A stretch of 64,000 bases of DNA from Candidatus Segatella albertsiae (GCA_002451555.1 DKCU01000049.1:19977-83976), one strand, 5' to 3'; positions 1-10,143 are shown, counted from the first letter of the stretch. The notes: generated by a model from the letters alone, not told the origin. A program made the numbers and translations.

Positions 1-77
1 GACTTTGAATATAGAAACAAAGACCTAAAAGCAAGATTTTATCAGGAATAATAAATACTTGCTAAGGGGATAAAAAC

Positions 78-2543
78 TTACTTGCTAAGCAAGTTGATGC
101 TTTTACTTATGCCTCTCTTGGCATCCTTTACCGTAAGCGTGATGTCACCTTTCTGCATCTTGCTCTGTACGATAACAACCAACTTGCCCGAGAAGAGTTT
201 CATCTGTGGCTGCGTGAAAGGTTCGAGCGAGGTGGCATCGCCATTGCAAGCAGCCTTGAAGGTTCCCGCACCCGTAACCTCGAAGGTCAACTCATCATCA
301 GCCAACGGGCACTCATTGCCATCCTTATCCAATAGACTCACCGTGATGAAAGCCAAGTCATTGCCATTTGCTTTCAGCGTGGTTCCGTGTTCGATGGTAC
401 AACCTTCCACCATGCAAGCCACGCCAGAGTCAGGATTGTCAGGACATTCTGCTATGAGTCGCAACTGGGTTGGCTCGCCTGCCGTGCGCTTCACGTCCTC
501 GCCTACCTTATCGCCATACTGATTGTATGTTACCACACGAATCTCGCCTGGCTCATACTTCACGTTGTTCCAGCGAAGGCGATAACGGTCGAGACGGCTG
601 CTCTTGTCCTTCTTGACCCTGCCTTGGCTCTTGCCATTGACGAAGAGTTCGCCCTCCACACCATCAGTGTAGCAATACACAGGGGTAACTTGTCCCTCTC
701 TGCCCTGCCAGTTCCAATGAGGAAGCAAGTGGGTGGTATGCTGATGCTCGTTCCAATGGGCACGATACATATAATATCTATCCTTAGGAAGACCAGCAAG
801 GTCGCAGATGCCGAAGTAGCTGCTACGTGAAGGCCAATAGGTATCGTATGGCGTTGGCTCGCCGAGATAATCGTAACCCGTCCAAACGAACTCACCAATC
901 ACCCAACTATAGTCGTCCTGCATCTTCCAGTCATCATCTGGCAGGTTGCTCCAAGAGCACCATTCCGTATCATAGCTGCTGCACTGACCGTCAGGATATG
1001 GGTTGTTGTCGTTGGCTCTTAGTTCTATCGGGAACTTATACACGCCACGTGAGCTAACGGTAGAAGCCGTCTCCGAACCTAGAAGGAATCCCTGAGGCAA
1101 CTGTTCGATGTTCTTGAAATACTTATGCACACGATAGTTGAATCCCGGCACATCCATCGCCTGGGCGAAACCACTCTTCAAGGCAGCCTCAGCCTTGTCC
1201 ATGCCCTGGGTAACAGGGCGCGAAGGGTCATACTGATGACAGAGGTCCTGCAAATGCTTGGCGATTTCGACGCCCTCCTTGCTCCACTGCTCAGGAATCT
1301 CGTTGCCGATGCTCCACATGATGATGCTTGGATGGTTGCGATGATGCTTGACGAGATTCGTAATGTCCTTGTCGCTCCACTCCTTGAAGAACTTGGCGTA
1401 GCCATTCTTGCATTTCGGATAAATCCACATATCGAAGCTCTCCGCCATCACCATCATGCCGAGCGAATCACAAAGTTCCATCTGCATGGTACTTGGCATG
1501 TTGTGGGCAGTACGAATCGCATCGCACCCCATCGCCTTCATCATCTTGATCTGGCGAATGAGAGCCGCCTTGTTCTCAGCAGCGCCCAATGGTCCGAGGT
1601 CGTGGTGGAGACATACACCCTTGATCTTGCGAGTGACGCCATTGAGTTGGAATCCATTCTCCTTAGATACAGCGATGGTACGGATACCTGTTTTCAAGGT
1701 CTGCACATCGGCAATCTTCTTGCCTTCGTATCTTGTCAATGTTACCTTATATAAATAAGGTGTCTCTGGACTCCAAAGCTGAGGGTTCTGCACCTTCAAT
1801 GTTGTCTTTATCTCAGGAGCTGCACCACCGATGGTTTGCTCTGCCACCTTCTTGCCCTCCTTATCAGATAAGGTAATGACAGTCTTGCCACTCTTGCCCA
1901 GTTTGCCTTGCAAGAGAGCGTTCACCTCCAACTCAGCCTCCTCCTTCGAGGCCTTCAAAGTGCGAACGAAGGTATCCCAAGTAGAGAAGTTCTCATTGCC
2001 ATAAAGCTCGACTGAGACAGGTCGATAGAGACCACCGCCCGGATACCAGCGGCTGCTCTCCTCCACATTATTGAGATGCACCTCGATGAGATTGCTCTTG
2101 CCAAACTGGATGTATGGGGTGATGTCAATGCGGAAAGCATTGTAGCCGTAAGCCCATCTGCCCGCCTCCTTGCCATTCACCTTGACAACAGGTTGACTCA
2201 TGGCACCATCGAATACCAAGACGGCTTGCTTGTAACCTTTGGGGGCAGTCCAATTCATCTTGTACATCCCCTCGCCTATCCACGGCAAGGCACCCGAGCG
2301 ACCCGACTTCTCGGTTTTCTCCTTCTCGCCGTTCTGCTCGATGGCAACCATCTGTAGGTCCCATTTCTTGTCGAAAGGACCAGAGATAGCCCAGTCGTGA
2401 GGCACCTGCACCTGAGACCACGATTTGCCATCGCGAGAGAAATCCCACGATGGCAAATTGATAACCTTTCTGCTTTGCGCCATGCTCATCGCAGAGAGAG
2501 CGAGAGCAAAGGTCGTTGTTGTTAGATACTTATTTAATATCAT
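78..2543 (-). CDS. Secreted GH2 family beta-galactosidase
   Basis: This is an exported glycoside hydrolase of family 2, expected to remove terminal beta-galactosyl residues from galacto-oligosaccharides in the periplasm. The 821-residue protein begins with a cleavable signal peptide ending MSMAQ. It then has the N-terminal jelly-roll sugar-binding domain (about 40-180, with PHDWAISGPF), an Ig-like domain (about 185-290), the TIM barrel (about 295-600) and C-terminal Ig-like domains of the DUF4982 type. The acid/base glutamate is E415 in WSIGNE. GEFVWTG (E551) lies in the region that normally carries the nucleophile. It is the last gene seen of the minus-strand PUL, 55 nt after the GH53 gene. 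Family assignment is firm; galactose specificity is inferred from the GH53 neighbour, since beta-glucuronidases share the fold. Confidence 0.88.
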   Translation of the reverse strand: MILNKYLTTTTFALALSAMSMAQSRKVINLPSWDFSRDGKSWSQVQVPHDWAISGPFDKKWDLQMVAIEQNGEKEKTEKSGRSGALPWIGEGMYKMNWTAPKGYKQAVLVFDGAMSQPVVKVNGKEAGRWAYGYNAFRIDITPYIQFGKSNLIEVHLNNVEESSRWYPGGGLYRPVSVELYGNENFSTWDTFVRTLKASKEEAELEVNALLQGKLGKSGKTVITLSDKEGKKVAEQTIGGAAPEIKTTLKVQNPQLWSPETPYLYKVTLTRYEGKKIADVQTLKTGIRTIAVSKENGFQLNGVTRKIKGVCLHHDLGPLGAAENKAALIRQIKMMKAMGCDAIRTAHNMPSTMQMELCDSLGMMVMAESFDMWIYPKCKNGYAKFFKEWSDKDITNLVKHHRNHPSIIMWSIGNEIPEQWSKEGVEIAKHLQDLCHQYDPSRPVTQGMDKAEAALKSGFAQAMDVPGFNYRVHKYFKNIEQLPQGFLLGSETASTVSSRGVYKFPIELRANDNNPYPDGQCSSYDTEWCSWSNLPDDDWKMQDDYSWVIGEFVWTGYDYLGEPTPYDTYWPSRSSYFGICDLAGLPKDRYYMYRAHWNEHQHTTHLLPHWNWQGREGQVTPVYCYTDGVEGELFVNGKSQGRVKKDKSSRLDRYRLRWNNVKYEPGEIRVVTYNQYGDKVGEDVKRTAGEPTQLRLIAECPDNPDSGVACMVEGCTIEHGTTLKANGNDLAFITVSLLDKDGNECPLADDELTFEVTGAGTFKAACNGDATSLEPFTQPQMKLFSGKLVVIVQSKMQKGDITLTVKDAKRGISKSINLLSK

Positions 2544-2598
2544 ATAAATCTGTTCTTATCTTCTCCTCTTATTAGAATTACTTGTAAACAGCGTTTAG

Positions 2599-3684
2599 TT
2601 ACTTGTAAGCATCAAACACAGCCGTTGGCTTTCCGCTGTTGTCGAAAGCACCCTTGGTATAGGCTTTCCATCCGAGAGCTGTATAGTTGGCAGGCTTCCA
2701 GTTGTTATATACCTCAGGCTCCCAGTAGAAGATGCCCTCGCAGGCAGGAATAGCCTTGCAACCATCCACCATCTTCTTCATCATAGGAGCGGCTTGGTCT
2801 GAGCCCCACCACATACCTATCTCTGAGACTATCACATCGCAGTTGTACTTGCTCGACAATGTTGTGATGTTCGACAAACAATTGTCAGTAAGTGTCTGCC
2901 AGTTATTATCCTCTGGATAAAGCGACATACCGATGACATCCCACTTGCCGTTATGGCTCTTCAACTCATCGAAAATCCAAGTATAACGCCCCAAATTGTT
3001 ACCCTCGTCAATATGCACAATGACCTTTGCCTTAGGATAGATGGCTTTCACTGCATCATAACCGGCATTGACGTATGCGGCAAAGTTGGCTGCATTTTTC
3101 GATACTTGACCCGTCACAGCATCATCACTGTTCCAAAGCATACCATCACGAGTCTCATTGCCTACCTGTACCCACTCCACGTTTTCCACACCTTTCGCCT
3201 TGAGAGCCGAAAGGACATCCGTGGTATGGTCAGTCACGGCTTGCTTCATCTGCTCGGCGTTTTTTCCTTGCCAAACAGCAGGAGTCGTCTGATGAGCAGG
3301 GTCAGCCCATGTATCCGAGTAATGGAAGTCAATCATGATGCGATAGCCCAACTGTTGCGCACGCCATGCCTTGGCGACAACATCGTCCTTGGCACACCAA
3401 CCGCCATCTGGATTGACCCATACACGAAGTCGAATGGAATTGGTGCCGAGGTCACGAAGGAGATGCAAGCACTCCTGCGCCTTGCCATTGGCATCATAAA
3501 ACTTCACTCCGTCTCCTTCCATCTCCGTGAGCCAAGAGACATCGGCACCCTTGGCGAAGCCACTCATGTCATAGGTCTTCGGCTGTTCTGGATTTGGAGT
3601 ATCATCATTACTACAACTTGTTCCTGTGATGGAGAACAAAAGTGCTGAAGCCAGCAGCATTGCTTTTCCAAATAAATTCTTCAT
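2599..3684 (-). CDS. GH53 arabinogalactan endo-beta-1,4-galactanase, lipoprotein
   Basis: Endo-acting enzyme that cuts the beta-1,4-galactan side chains of pectin (type I arabinogalactan), probably at the cell surface. The 361-residue protein starts with a lipoprotein signal whose lipobox is TGTSC. GH53 hallmarks follow: RLRVWVNP, the DFHYSDTWADP block, acid/base E177 in QVGNETRDGMLW, and nucleophile E288 in SEIGMWW. Length fits the family. It lies between SusE (189-nt gap holding a stem-loop) and the GH2 beta-galactosidase. That order suggests surface cleavage to oligosaccharides, uptake by SusCD, then trimming by the GH2 enzyme. The assignment is confident; surface exposure is inferred. Confidence 0.93.
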   Translation of the reverse strand: MKNLFGKAMLLASALLFSITGTSCSNDDTPNPEQPKTYDMSGFAKGADVSWLTEMEGDGVKFYDANGKAQECLHLLRDLGTNSIRLRVWVNPDGGWCAKDDVVAKAWRAQQLGYRIMIDFHYSDTWADPAHQTTPAVWQGKNAEQMKQAVTDHTTDVLSALKAKGVENVEWVQVGNETRDGMLWNSDDAVTGQVSKNAANFAAYVNAGYDAVKAIYPKAKVIVHIDEGNNLGRYTWIFDELKSHNGKWDVIGMSLYPEDNNWQTLTDNCLSNITTLSSKYNCDVIVSEIGMWWGSDQAAPMMKKMVDGCKAIPACEGIFYWEPEVYNNWKPANYTALGWKAYTKGAFDNSGKPTAVFDAYK

Positions 3685-3783
3685 TATTATTGTTGGTTTT
3701 AAAGTTTATATTCGATTCTTTAATATTCATTCTATCGTCTGATATACATAATAGCGTAAAAGAATGAGTTATATTGTAAAAGT

Positions 3784-3847
3784 CCCTCTCGTCTCGTTAA
3801 TTATTTTGTGCAAAGGTTTGCACAAAATATTTCGTATGGCGAGAGGG
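3784..3847 (-). other. Stem-loop in the SusE-GH53 intergenic region
   Basis: Nested inverted repeats lie in the 189-nt gap. The inner pair ATTTTGTGCAAA / TTTGCACAAAAT (3803-3814 and 3817-3828) is a perfect 12-bp stem with a 2-nt loop. The outer pair CCCTCTCG / CGAGAGGG is at 3784-3791 and 3840-3847. It could be an attenuator or an RNA-processing or stabilising element that sets transport genes and enzymes at different levels. The structure is seen; the role is inferred. Confidence 0.6.
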
Positions 3848-3873
3848 TAACTTTCTCATCTTTTACTTATTAC

Positions 3874-5271
3874 TTATTCATATTTCCAAGTCATGTTGTT
3901 AAGATCAGCGGTAACCGTCACTTCACCACCTGTAACATCATCCTTGAACCAGATGTCCCAACATGTAGCGGCGGTAGAAAGAGTGAAGAGGTCAGAAGGA
4001 TCTGAACCATAATTAGCCAATTTATCATCTTTGCTTTCTCCCACCATGATAAAGCGGAAGTTCTCCCAGGCCGTTGGCTTGTACTTGCAAGTATAGATAC
4101 CTTCGCTAACCTTTGTCATCTCTGCAAGGAGATTGTTTCCGTCCTTACTGAACATACAGAGCGTATTGCTTACCTCTGGCTCAGGAGTTGTCTGGTCACC
4201 TTCCACTATGCTGTAAGTCAACTCGCTGTGTTCACCCACCTTCACAGTCACGGTATAAGTACCTGCCGTTGCGATATTCACACTACCAGCAGACTCAGAA
4301 TCCGTCATCTTACCATCAGCGAGCGTATAGTTCAAGGTCTTGGCTACAGGTGTACCCTTATCGCCAGTACTCTTATTATACTCAGCACCCGTACCTACGA
4401 TACTGATTGGTGTATTATCTACAGTCGTGGTGATTACCTTAGTCCAAACATAGTTTGTGCCATCGAACTTCATTGCCTCACCATTGAGCTTCAGTTCCTT
4501 AAGGAGAGTCATCGTAATGGTCTTTTCTTCTGACTTGGTGTCGATCACCGTGTAATAGATACCAGCAGGCTCAGGGAACCAAATGTTGCATGCGCTCTGT
4601 GCGTTATCCAGCACTGCATAAGGTTTGTCACCCGTCTGAATATTACCCCAAACATTTCCGTCATTCTCCTTACCCCAGCAGTTCAACCAACTGGAAACAT
4701 TCATATAGCCAGAATAAACACCATCCGAGTTAGGGGAATAGAGATAAGTCAAGGTGGCATCCTTCTCTTTGTTCAAGATATTGATGTAACTCATGTCTAT
4801 CAAGTAAGGAGTAACATTCACCTGACAGACATTGCTATAAGCAGCATCGAGATTTGCACCCAACTGACTCTTGATGCGGAAATAAACAGGTGCGCTTTGG
4901 TCTGGATTCAAGCCAAGGTCCTTGGCAGCTGCATTGAGGTCTGCCCCCGTGAAAGCCTTGGAGAGATTGGTCACAGTATATTCCTTTACGGTAGAGAAAT
5001 CTTGCGAGGCTGATGCCTGGAGGTAAGTGAGCAACGTTCCGTTGCCAGCAGGCTTGGTTTCATCACTCGAAAGCAAGGTAGGGTTCTGCCATGCCAAAGA
5101 AAGCACAACGTCCTTGCTATTATCCACAGACAGTGTCACGTCGGATGACGATGCTATCAGGTCGGATGACTTGAAGCCATCCAAATATATCTTGTCGCCA
5201 CTCTCGTCGCAGCTCACCAAGGTGGTGAGTGCGCAGAGAAGCATCATTAGGTTTCTAAATATCTTTTTCAT
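3874..5271 (-). CDS. SusE/SusF-like outer-membrane glycan-binding lipoprotein
   Basis: Surface lipoprotein predicted to bind the target glycan next to the SusCD transporter. The 465-residue protein has a lipobox (TTLVSC) and an N-terminal SusE Ig-like domain with the typical LSLAWQNP strand. Repeated beta-sandwich binding modules follow, separated by a threonine/proline-rich stretch near residue 355. The final module contains ENFRFIMVGE and ends MTWKYE, as in SusE/SusF families. It sits directly after SusD (75-nt gap). Sequence in this class diverges fast, so the position after SusD supports the call as much as the sequence does. The ligand is inferred to be galactan or pectin from the enzymes downstream. 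Confidence 0.82.
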   Translation of the reverse strand: MKKIFRNLMMLLCALTTLVSCDESGDKIYLDGFKSSDLIASSSDVTLSVDNSKDVVLSLAWQNPTLLSSDETKPAGNGTLLTYLQASASQDFSTVKEYTVTNLSKAFTGADLNAAAKDLGLNPDQSAPVYFRIKSQLGANLDAAYSNVCQVNVTPYLIDMSYINILNKEKDATLTYLYSPNSDGVYSGYMNVSSWLNCWGKENDGNVWGNIQTGDKPYAVLDNAQSACNIWFPEPAGIYYTVIDTKSEEKTITMTLLKELKLNGEAMKFDGTNYVWTKVITTTVDNTPISIVGTGAEYNKSTGDKGTPVAKTLNYTLADGKMTDSESAGSVNIATAGTYTVTVKVGEHSELTYSIVEGDQTTPEPEVSNTLCMFSKDGNNLLAEMTKVSEGIYTCKYKPTAWENFRFIMVGESKDDKLANYGSDPSDLFTLSTAATCWDIWFKDDVTGGEVTVTADLNNMTWKYE

Positions 5272-5315
5272 GTTGCAATGTTATTTATTAAGAGTAATTC
5301 TCATAAAGACAATTG

Positions 5316-5346
5316 AATTCTTCACTCTTCGTTCTTCACTCTTCAC
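5316..5346 (-). repeat. Interspersed AGTGAAGA-type 3' repeat, copy 1
   Basis: Directly after the SusD stop codon, the minus strand reads GTGAAGAGTGAAGAACGAAG and continues GAGTGAAGAAT. The same roughly 31-nt unit follows susC (7071-7101) and prfB (20642-20674). Confidence 0.75.
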
Positions 5347-7014
5347 TTAATATCCGTCATTATGAAGATTTGGGTTAGCGGTAAGTTCGGTGTTAGGGAT
5401 AGGATAGATGTTGTACTTGCTATCCACAGCCTGTCCATCATGAGTTCCACCCTTCCACTGCCAGATATACTTGTTGGTGGTGAACGCACCAAAACGAATC
5501 AAGTCGGTACGGCGATAGCCCTCATGGTAAAGCTCACGGGCACGCTCATCGAGGATGAACTGGAGGAAGGCATTGTCATCGGCGAAACTACTTGCCCATA
5601 CATCGGAAGCACCCGCACGCTCACGAACCAAGTTTATCCAATAGATAGCACCCTTCTTACGGCTGGCGATAACATCAGGGGCTGTGGCATCGGTTCCACC
5701 GTTCCATGGATCCCAGTCATTGTGCAGACGAGCCACACACTCGGCATACATCAGATAGACATCGGCAAGACGGAAGAGTGGATAGTCGGTATCCACACCA
5801 TCATTGCCAGTATTGGATGCGGTAGAGCCATCATCCTTCAAGTTGCTCCACTTCTCTGAGAGATAGCCCGATTTTTCATCGGTCATACTGGCAACGTCCT
5901 TGGTCTGACCAGTGGTAAAGAAGGTGCAACGCTTGTCAGCCCCCTCCTTGCGATCGATGTCGTTCTGGGTGAACTTATCCACGAACTCAGGACGAAGGCG
6001 GAACTCGCTCCAACCATTGGTTACACCGAAATCGCCAGGTTTCTGATTGGCATTCGACATACTAAGCTGTCCACAAACCACGTATGTGGAAGCACCCCAG
6101 CTCACGGTATGCTCTGCCGAAACAGGCAAGGCGAAGATAATCTCGTTGGTTCGCTTGTCGTTATCAGCATTGAAAAGCTTGCTATAATCGCTCTCCAAGG
6201 AGTAACCCATATTCATCACCTTCTCACAAGCCTCCTTGCACTCAGCATACTTAGCAACACCTGTATATACCTCACTGTTCAGATAGAGCTTGGCAAGCAA
6301 TGTATAGGCTGCGCCCTGCGATGCCTGACCATAAGGACAAGTGGATGCAGGAAGCAAATCGCCCACACAATCCTTCAGTTCGCTCTCGATATAATCGAAT
6401 GTCTGCTGAGGAGTATAACGTGGTGGAATGAAACTGCCCACCGGGTCATTCTCCGTTACCATCGGAATGTTGCGATAGAGGTCAAGTGCATGGAAATAGA
6501 ACAAGGCGCGCATAAATCGAACTTCTGCCTTATATTCTTTCATCTTGGTTTCTTCCTCACCCGAGAAGCTGGCAGCATTGGCATTACGAAGGAACTCGTT
6601 GCAGAGGGCAATGTTGTAATAGATGCGATAATACATATCTGATACCCAAGCATCATTGGCATCCCAAGAGAGATAGGTCAAGCCTGTAGTCTGCTCACCA
6701 GTGAGCCAAGTGGAAGCCACCTCGTCTGTACCACATTCCTGGAGGTTCCAGAACATACGCATGTAATCGAATCCACTGCCGCCATTCAACACAGACGACA
6801 TATCCTTGTTGTCGCCACCCTTGCCCTGGCCGCTTGTTACCATGGCAGCATAAATCTTACCCAGCACTGCCTCATAGTTAGCAAGCGAGGTATAAACATC
6901 CTTGGAGGTTGTCTCCGTATGAGGATATTGGTCGAGATCGGAAACACAGCTGGTAGCACTGGTCAGCACCGCTGTTCCCATCATCATACTATATAATATA
7001 TTCTTAAGTTTCAT
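5347..7014 (-). CDS. SusD/RagB family nutrient-uptake lipoprotein
   Basis: SusD-like lid protein that binds oligosaccharides on top of the SusC pore. The 555-residue protein has a lipobox (SATSC) followed by the N-terminal SusD helices. It carries the family landmarks EVRFMRALFYFHALDLYRNIPMV (about 165-190) and a C-terminal ILDERARELYHEGYRRTDLIRFG block. The protein ends with NTELTANPNLHNDGY, a normal SusD ending. It lies 87 nt downstream of susC and 75 nt upstream of the SusE-like gene. The stop codon is contributed by a short repeated sequence also found after susC and prfB. The call is firm; the substrate is inferred from the GH53/GH2 genes. Confidence 0.95.
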   Translation of the reverse strand: MKLKNILYSMMMGTAVLTSATSCVSDLDQYPHTETTSKDVYTSLANYEAVLGKIYAAMVTSGQGKGGDNKDMSSVLNGGSGFDYMRMFWNLQECGTDEVASTWLTGEQTTGLTYLSWDANDAWVSDMYYRIYYNIALCNEFLRNANAASFSGEEETKMKEYKAEVRFMRALFYFHALDLYRNIPMVTENDPVGSFIPPRYTPQQTFDYIESELKDCVGDLLPASTCPYGQASQGAAYTLLAKLYLNSEVYTGVAKYAECKEACEKVMNMGYSLESDYSKLFNADNDKRTNEIIFALPVSAEHTVSWGASTYVVCGQLSMSNANQKPGDFGVTNGWSEFRLRPEFVDKFTQNDIDRKEGADKRCTFFTTGQTKDVASMTDEKSGYLSEKWSNLKDDGSTASNTGNDGVDTDYPLFRLADVYLMYAECVARLHNDWDPWNGGTDATAPDVIASRKKGAIYWINLVRERAGASDVWASSFADDNAFLQFILDERARELYHEGYRRTDLIRFGAFTTNKYIWQWKGGTHDGQAVDSKYNIYPIPNTELTANPNLHNDGY

Positions 7015-7070
7015 TGTTGTTTCTTCTTTAAGATAATTGAAATCTTACTTTTCCGAAAGAAAAGCATTAG

Positions 7071-7101
7071 AATTCTTCACTCTTTATTCTTCACTCTTCA
7101 C
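7071..7101 (-). repeat. Interspersed AGTGAAGA-type 3' repeat, copy 2
   Basis: Placed directly after the susC stop codon. It matches copy 1 except for the middle segment (AATAAAGAG in place of AACGAAGAG). Confidence 0.75.
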
Positions 7102-10068
7102 TTAAAACTGGAATCCGAGACTCACTGAGTAAGTGCGAGGACGTGGATAGAACGAGTTGTCCATTCCGTTTGGCACCTCTGGGTCTGTACCAGAATAGCC
7201 TGTAATCGTAAAGACATTCTGCACCATCGCTGATACGGTGAGAGAAGCCCACTTCGAAATCTTACCTACATTGTAGCTCAAACTCAAGTTGTCGAGTTTC
7301 AAGAAGGAAGCATTCTCTACATAGTAATCGGAGAGATACTGACGAGTCTTGAAGCCTGTCTTGAGGAAGCTTGCATTGAGGTTGTTGAGCTGTGAGTTGT
7401 TGTAGCTCACGGTCTCCCAGGCACCCGTGCTCATACCCATACCATTATATACATAGTTACCGATGTTGGCACGGAAACTCATGCCGAGAGTAAATTGCTT
7501 GTAACGAAGAGAAGAACTCAAGCCCATGATGTACTTAGGAGCTGGAGAATGATAACGATAGAGGTCGGCATCATTGATTTCGCCATCGCCATTGAGGTCG
7601 GCGTATGCCCCCTCGATAGGCTTGCCTGTCTCCTTGTCATAAAGTTGGTGATATACATAGAACATATATGGTTCGTATCCCTCGGAGAGTACTTGGAACT
7701 GATATGCGTCGATGGAAGGACCCACCTTCACATTAGTCTGAGTGCCACCCTTGGCAAGCGAGAGGTTCTTCACCTTCATGTTCTGCCATGTGAAGTTGTA
7801 ACTGAGGTTCCACTCCCAGTCCTTGGTCTGGATAGGAGTAGCGTTGAGAGAGACCTCGACACCCTGACTATCCACGTTACCCACATTGGTAAGAATGGTC
7901 TTAGAGAAGTTGGTACCTGCGGCTGTAGGTACGGAAGCCAAGAGGTCCTTGGTCTTGCGAGTATAATAGTCGATGGAACCGCCGATGCGTCCATTCAAGA
8001 ATCCGAAGTCGAGACCGAAGTTCCAAGATGTGGTGGTTTCCCACTTCAAGTTCTCCACGTATGCCTCAGGACGATATGTCATAATGTACTGACCGTTGAT
8101 GAGTGCCTCGGCACCTGTTACACTGGAAGTATAGACAGGTAGATAGTTATAGTTGCCGATACCATCCTGCTGACCTGTGCCACCATAGCTGGCACGGAAC
8201 TTCAAATTGGAAAGCACTTTCTGATCTTTCAACCAAGACTCCTCTGTCATGGTCCAGCCCAAGGCTACAGATGGGAAAGTACCCCAACGGTTGTTCTTGG
8301 AGAATCGGGATGAAGCATCTCGACGCATGGTAGCCGTCAAGAGGTACTTTCCATCAAATGAATAGTTGATACGTCCGTAGTATGACAACAGAACATGACG
8401 ATAATCTGATGCCTTTACGGTTGAGAGGGTTGTGCCTGCCGCACTTTTGGTTAAATATTCTGGAGTACTGCTCTTCCAGTACTGATAGTCGTAACCAGCG
8501 GTCACGTCAACATTACTCTTGATATTCTCGAAATACTTCGCATAGTTGGCATAGAGGGTAAGAAGTCGGTTCTCATTCTTCTGAGGACCATACTTATAGT
8601 CACTACCGCTCAAAGCCTCATCCTTATTGAAGGATTGCGCGGCGTAAGCAGGTACATAGATGGTTCCATCGCCCTTGGCATAGTCGGCACCCACCGTAGC
8701 GTGGAGCTTGAGGTCTGGCAAGAAATGCACCTTATAATCGACATCCATCGAACCGATGAAGCGGCTTACCTTACTCTTTGACTCATACAAATCGACCAAT
8801 CCACGAGGGTTGCGAACACCCGCATTCACTGGATAGCCCTCGGCATCGAGTGCCTCATTGTAACCACCATAGTTGCTATTGCCTGAATATACAGGGATGG
8901 TTGGGTTGAATGTTGCGGCTGCCCAAACGGCACCGCTGTTATTGAAAGAGTTGTTATTGAGTGTACCCTTGGCATTGATAGTCAACTTCAAGTGGTCCTG
9001 GAAGAAACTTGGAGTCAACACCACGTTACCCGTCCAACGCTCCACATTGTCCTTGCGAACGAGACCGCTCTGGTTGTAGTAACCTACAGAAGCACGGAAT
9101 GGCAAGAACTTGCCGATGCTACCACTCAAACTCAAGTTGTTATCGGTACCAAAAGCGGTATGATATACCTCGTCGTTCCAATCGGTATGGGCATCGCCCA
9201 AAAGAGACTTCTGGGCATTCGTACCGTATGTATTGATGGCATTGACAAACTCATCGTAGTCGAGCATATCTACCATTTGCGCACGAGTCTGCACACTATT
9301 CGTGGTATTGAAGTTAATCTTCAAGCCACCTTGCTGACCTTTCTTGGTCGTGATGATGATGACACCGTTGGAGGCACGAGAACCATAGATGGCGGTAGAG
9401 GAAGCATCCTTCAACACCGTCATGCTCTCGATGTCGGCAGGGTTGATCATACTGAGAAAGTTGCTGGAGTTACCCGAGATACCACCTTGTTCCAATGGCA
9501 CACCATCGAGTACGATAAGAGGGTCGTTGCTCGCATTGAGCGAAGCACCTCCACGCACACGAATGGTACTACCAGCGGATGCCGAACCGCTGTTCGACAT
9601 GATTTGTACACCAGATACCTTACCATTAATCAACTGTTCTGGTGATGATACTAATCCTTTATTGAAGTCTTTGGAGCTTACTGTTGCTACAGAACCCGTC
9701 AAGTCGCTCTTTCGTGCCGTACCATAACCAATGACCACGACATCCGTCAAAGTCTGACTGTCTGATTCCATTTTCACTTTCATCTTATCGGATATGGCAA
9801 CAATTTGATCCACATATCCAATATAAGAGATTTTGACCTTCTTGGCAGAAGGATTCACTTGTAGTTTGAAGTTACCATCCAAGTCGGTAACCGTACCACC
9901 CTTCTCACCATCCACTACAACAGTGGCACCGATGAGAGGTTCACCATTTTGAGCATCTGTCACCTCACCTTGTATGGTGCGAGTTTGCGCCAATAGCTGC
10001 AAACTTGCCATGAGGAACAATGCGACGAGAAGAAAGCTTCTCCTTGTTTTACTCAAGATTGCATTCAT
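7102..10068 (-). CDS. SusC/RagA family TonB-linked outer-membrane transporter
   Basis: TonB-dependent outer-membrane channel that imports oligosaccharides captured by SusD. The 988-residue protein has a signal peptide ending LLAQ. A CarboxypepD-reg-like beta-sandwich follows (about 28-105; IQGEVTDAQNGEPLIGATV). Then come the plug domain, with VVVIGYGTARKSDLTGSV (TonB-box region) and the SusC signature AIYGSRASNGVIIITTKKG, and a 22-strand barrel to the terminal aromatic strand YSVSLGFQF. It is the first gene of the five-gene PUL operon, with a TAnnTTTG promoter about 50 nt upstream. No anti-sigma or STN domain is seen, so the cue must come from a regulator outside the window. Confidence 0.96.
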   Translation of the reverse strand: MNAILSKTRRSFLLVALFLMASLQLLAQTRTIQGEVTDAQNGEPLIGATVVVDGEKGGTVTDLDGNFKLQVNPSAKKVKISYIGYVDQIVAISDKMKVKMESDSQTLTDVVVIGYGTARKSDLTGSVATVSSKDFNKGLVSSPEQLINGKVSGVQIMSNSGSASAGSTIRVRGGASLNASNDPLIVLDGVPLEQGGISGNSSNFLSMINPADIESMTVLKDASSTAIYGSRASNGVIIITTKKGQQGGLKINFNTTNSVQTRAQMVDMLDYDEFVNAINTYGTNAQKSLLGDAHTDWNDEVYHTAFGTDNNLSLSGSIGKFLPFRASVGYYNQSGLVRKDNVERWTGNVVLTPSFFQDHLKLTINAKGTLNNNSFNNSGAVWAAATFNPTIPVYSGNSNYGGYNEALDAEGYPVNAGVRNPRGLVDLYESKSKVSRFIGSMDVDYKVHFLPDLKLHATVGADYAKGDGTIYVPAYAAQSFNKDEALSGSDYKYGPQKNENRLLTLYANYAKYFENIKSNVDVTAGYDYQYWKSSTPEYLTKSAAGTTLSTVKASDYRHVLLSYYGRINYSFDGKYLLTATMRRDASSRFSKNNRWGTFPSVALGWTMTEESWLKDQKVLSNLKFRASYGGTGQQDGIGNYNYLPVYTSSVTGAEALINGQYIMTYRPEAYVENLKWETTTSWNFGLDFGFLNGRIGGSIDYYTRKTKDLLASVPTAAGTNFSKTILTNVGNVDSQGVEVSLNATPIQTKDWEWNLSYNFTWQNMKVKNLSLAKGGTQTNVKVGPSIDAYQFQVLSEGYEPYMFYVYHQLYDKETGKPIEGAYADLNGDGEINDADLYRYHSPAPKYIMGLSSSLRYKQFTLGMSFRANIGNYVYNGMGMSTGAWETVSYNNSQLNNLNASFLKTGFKTRQYLSDYYVENASFLKLDNLSLSYNVGKISKWASLTVSAMVQNVFTITGYSGTDPEVPNGMDNSFYPRPRTYSVSLGFQF

Positions 10069-10116
10069 TGTTAGTTATTCTATTAGGTTATTGATTTACT
10101 TAAAAACTTTCGGTTG

Positions 10117-10143
10117 CAAAAGTACCCAATAGAAGAAAAACAA
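10117..10143 (-). promoter_or_regulatory. Predicted promoter of the susCDE-GH53-GH2 operon
   Basis: The minus strand has TACTTTTG (10117-10124), matching TAnnTTTG, with a weak TTG (10141-10143) 16 nt upstream. Transcription would start near 10112, giving a leader of about 45 nt before susC. Confidence 0.5.
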
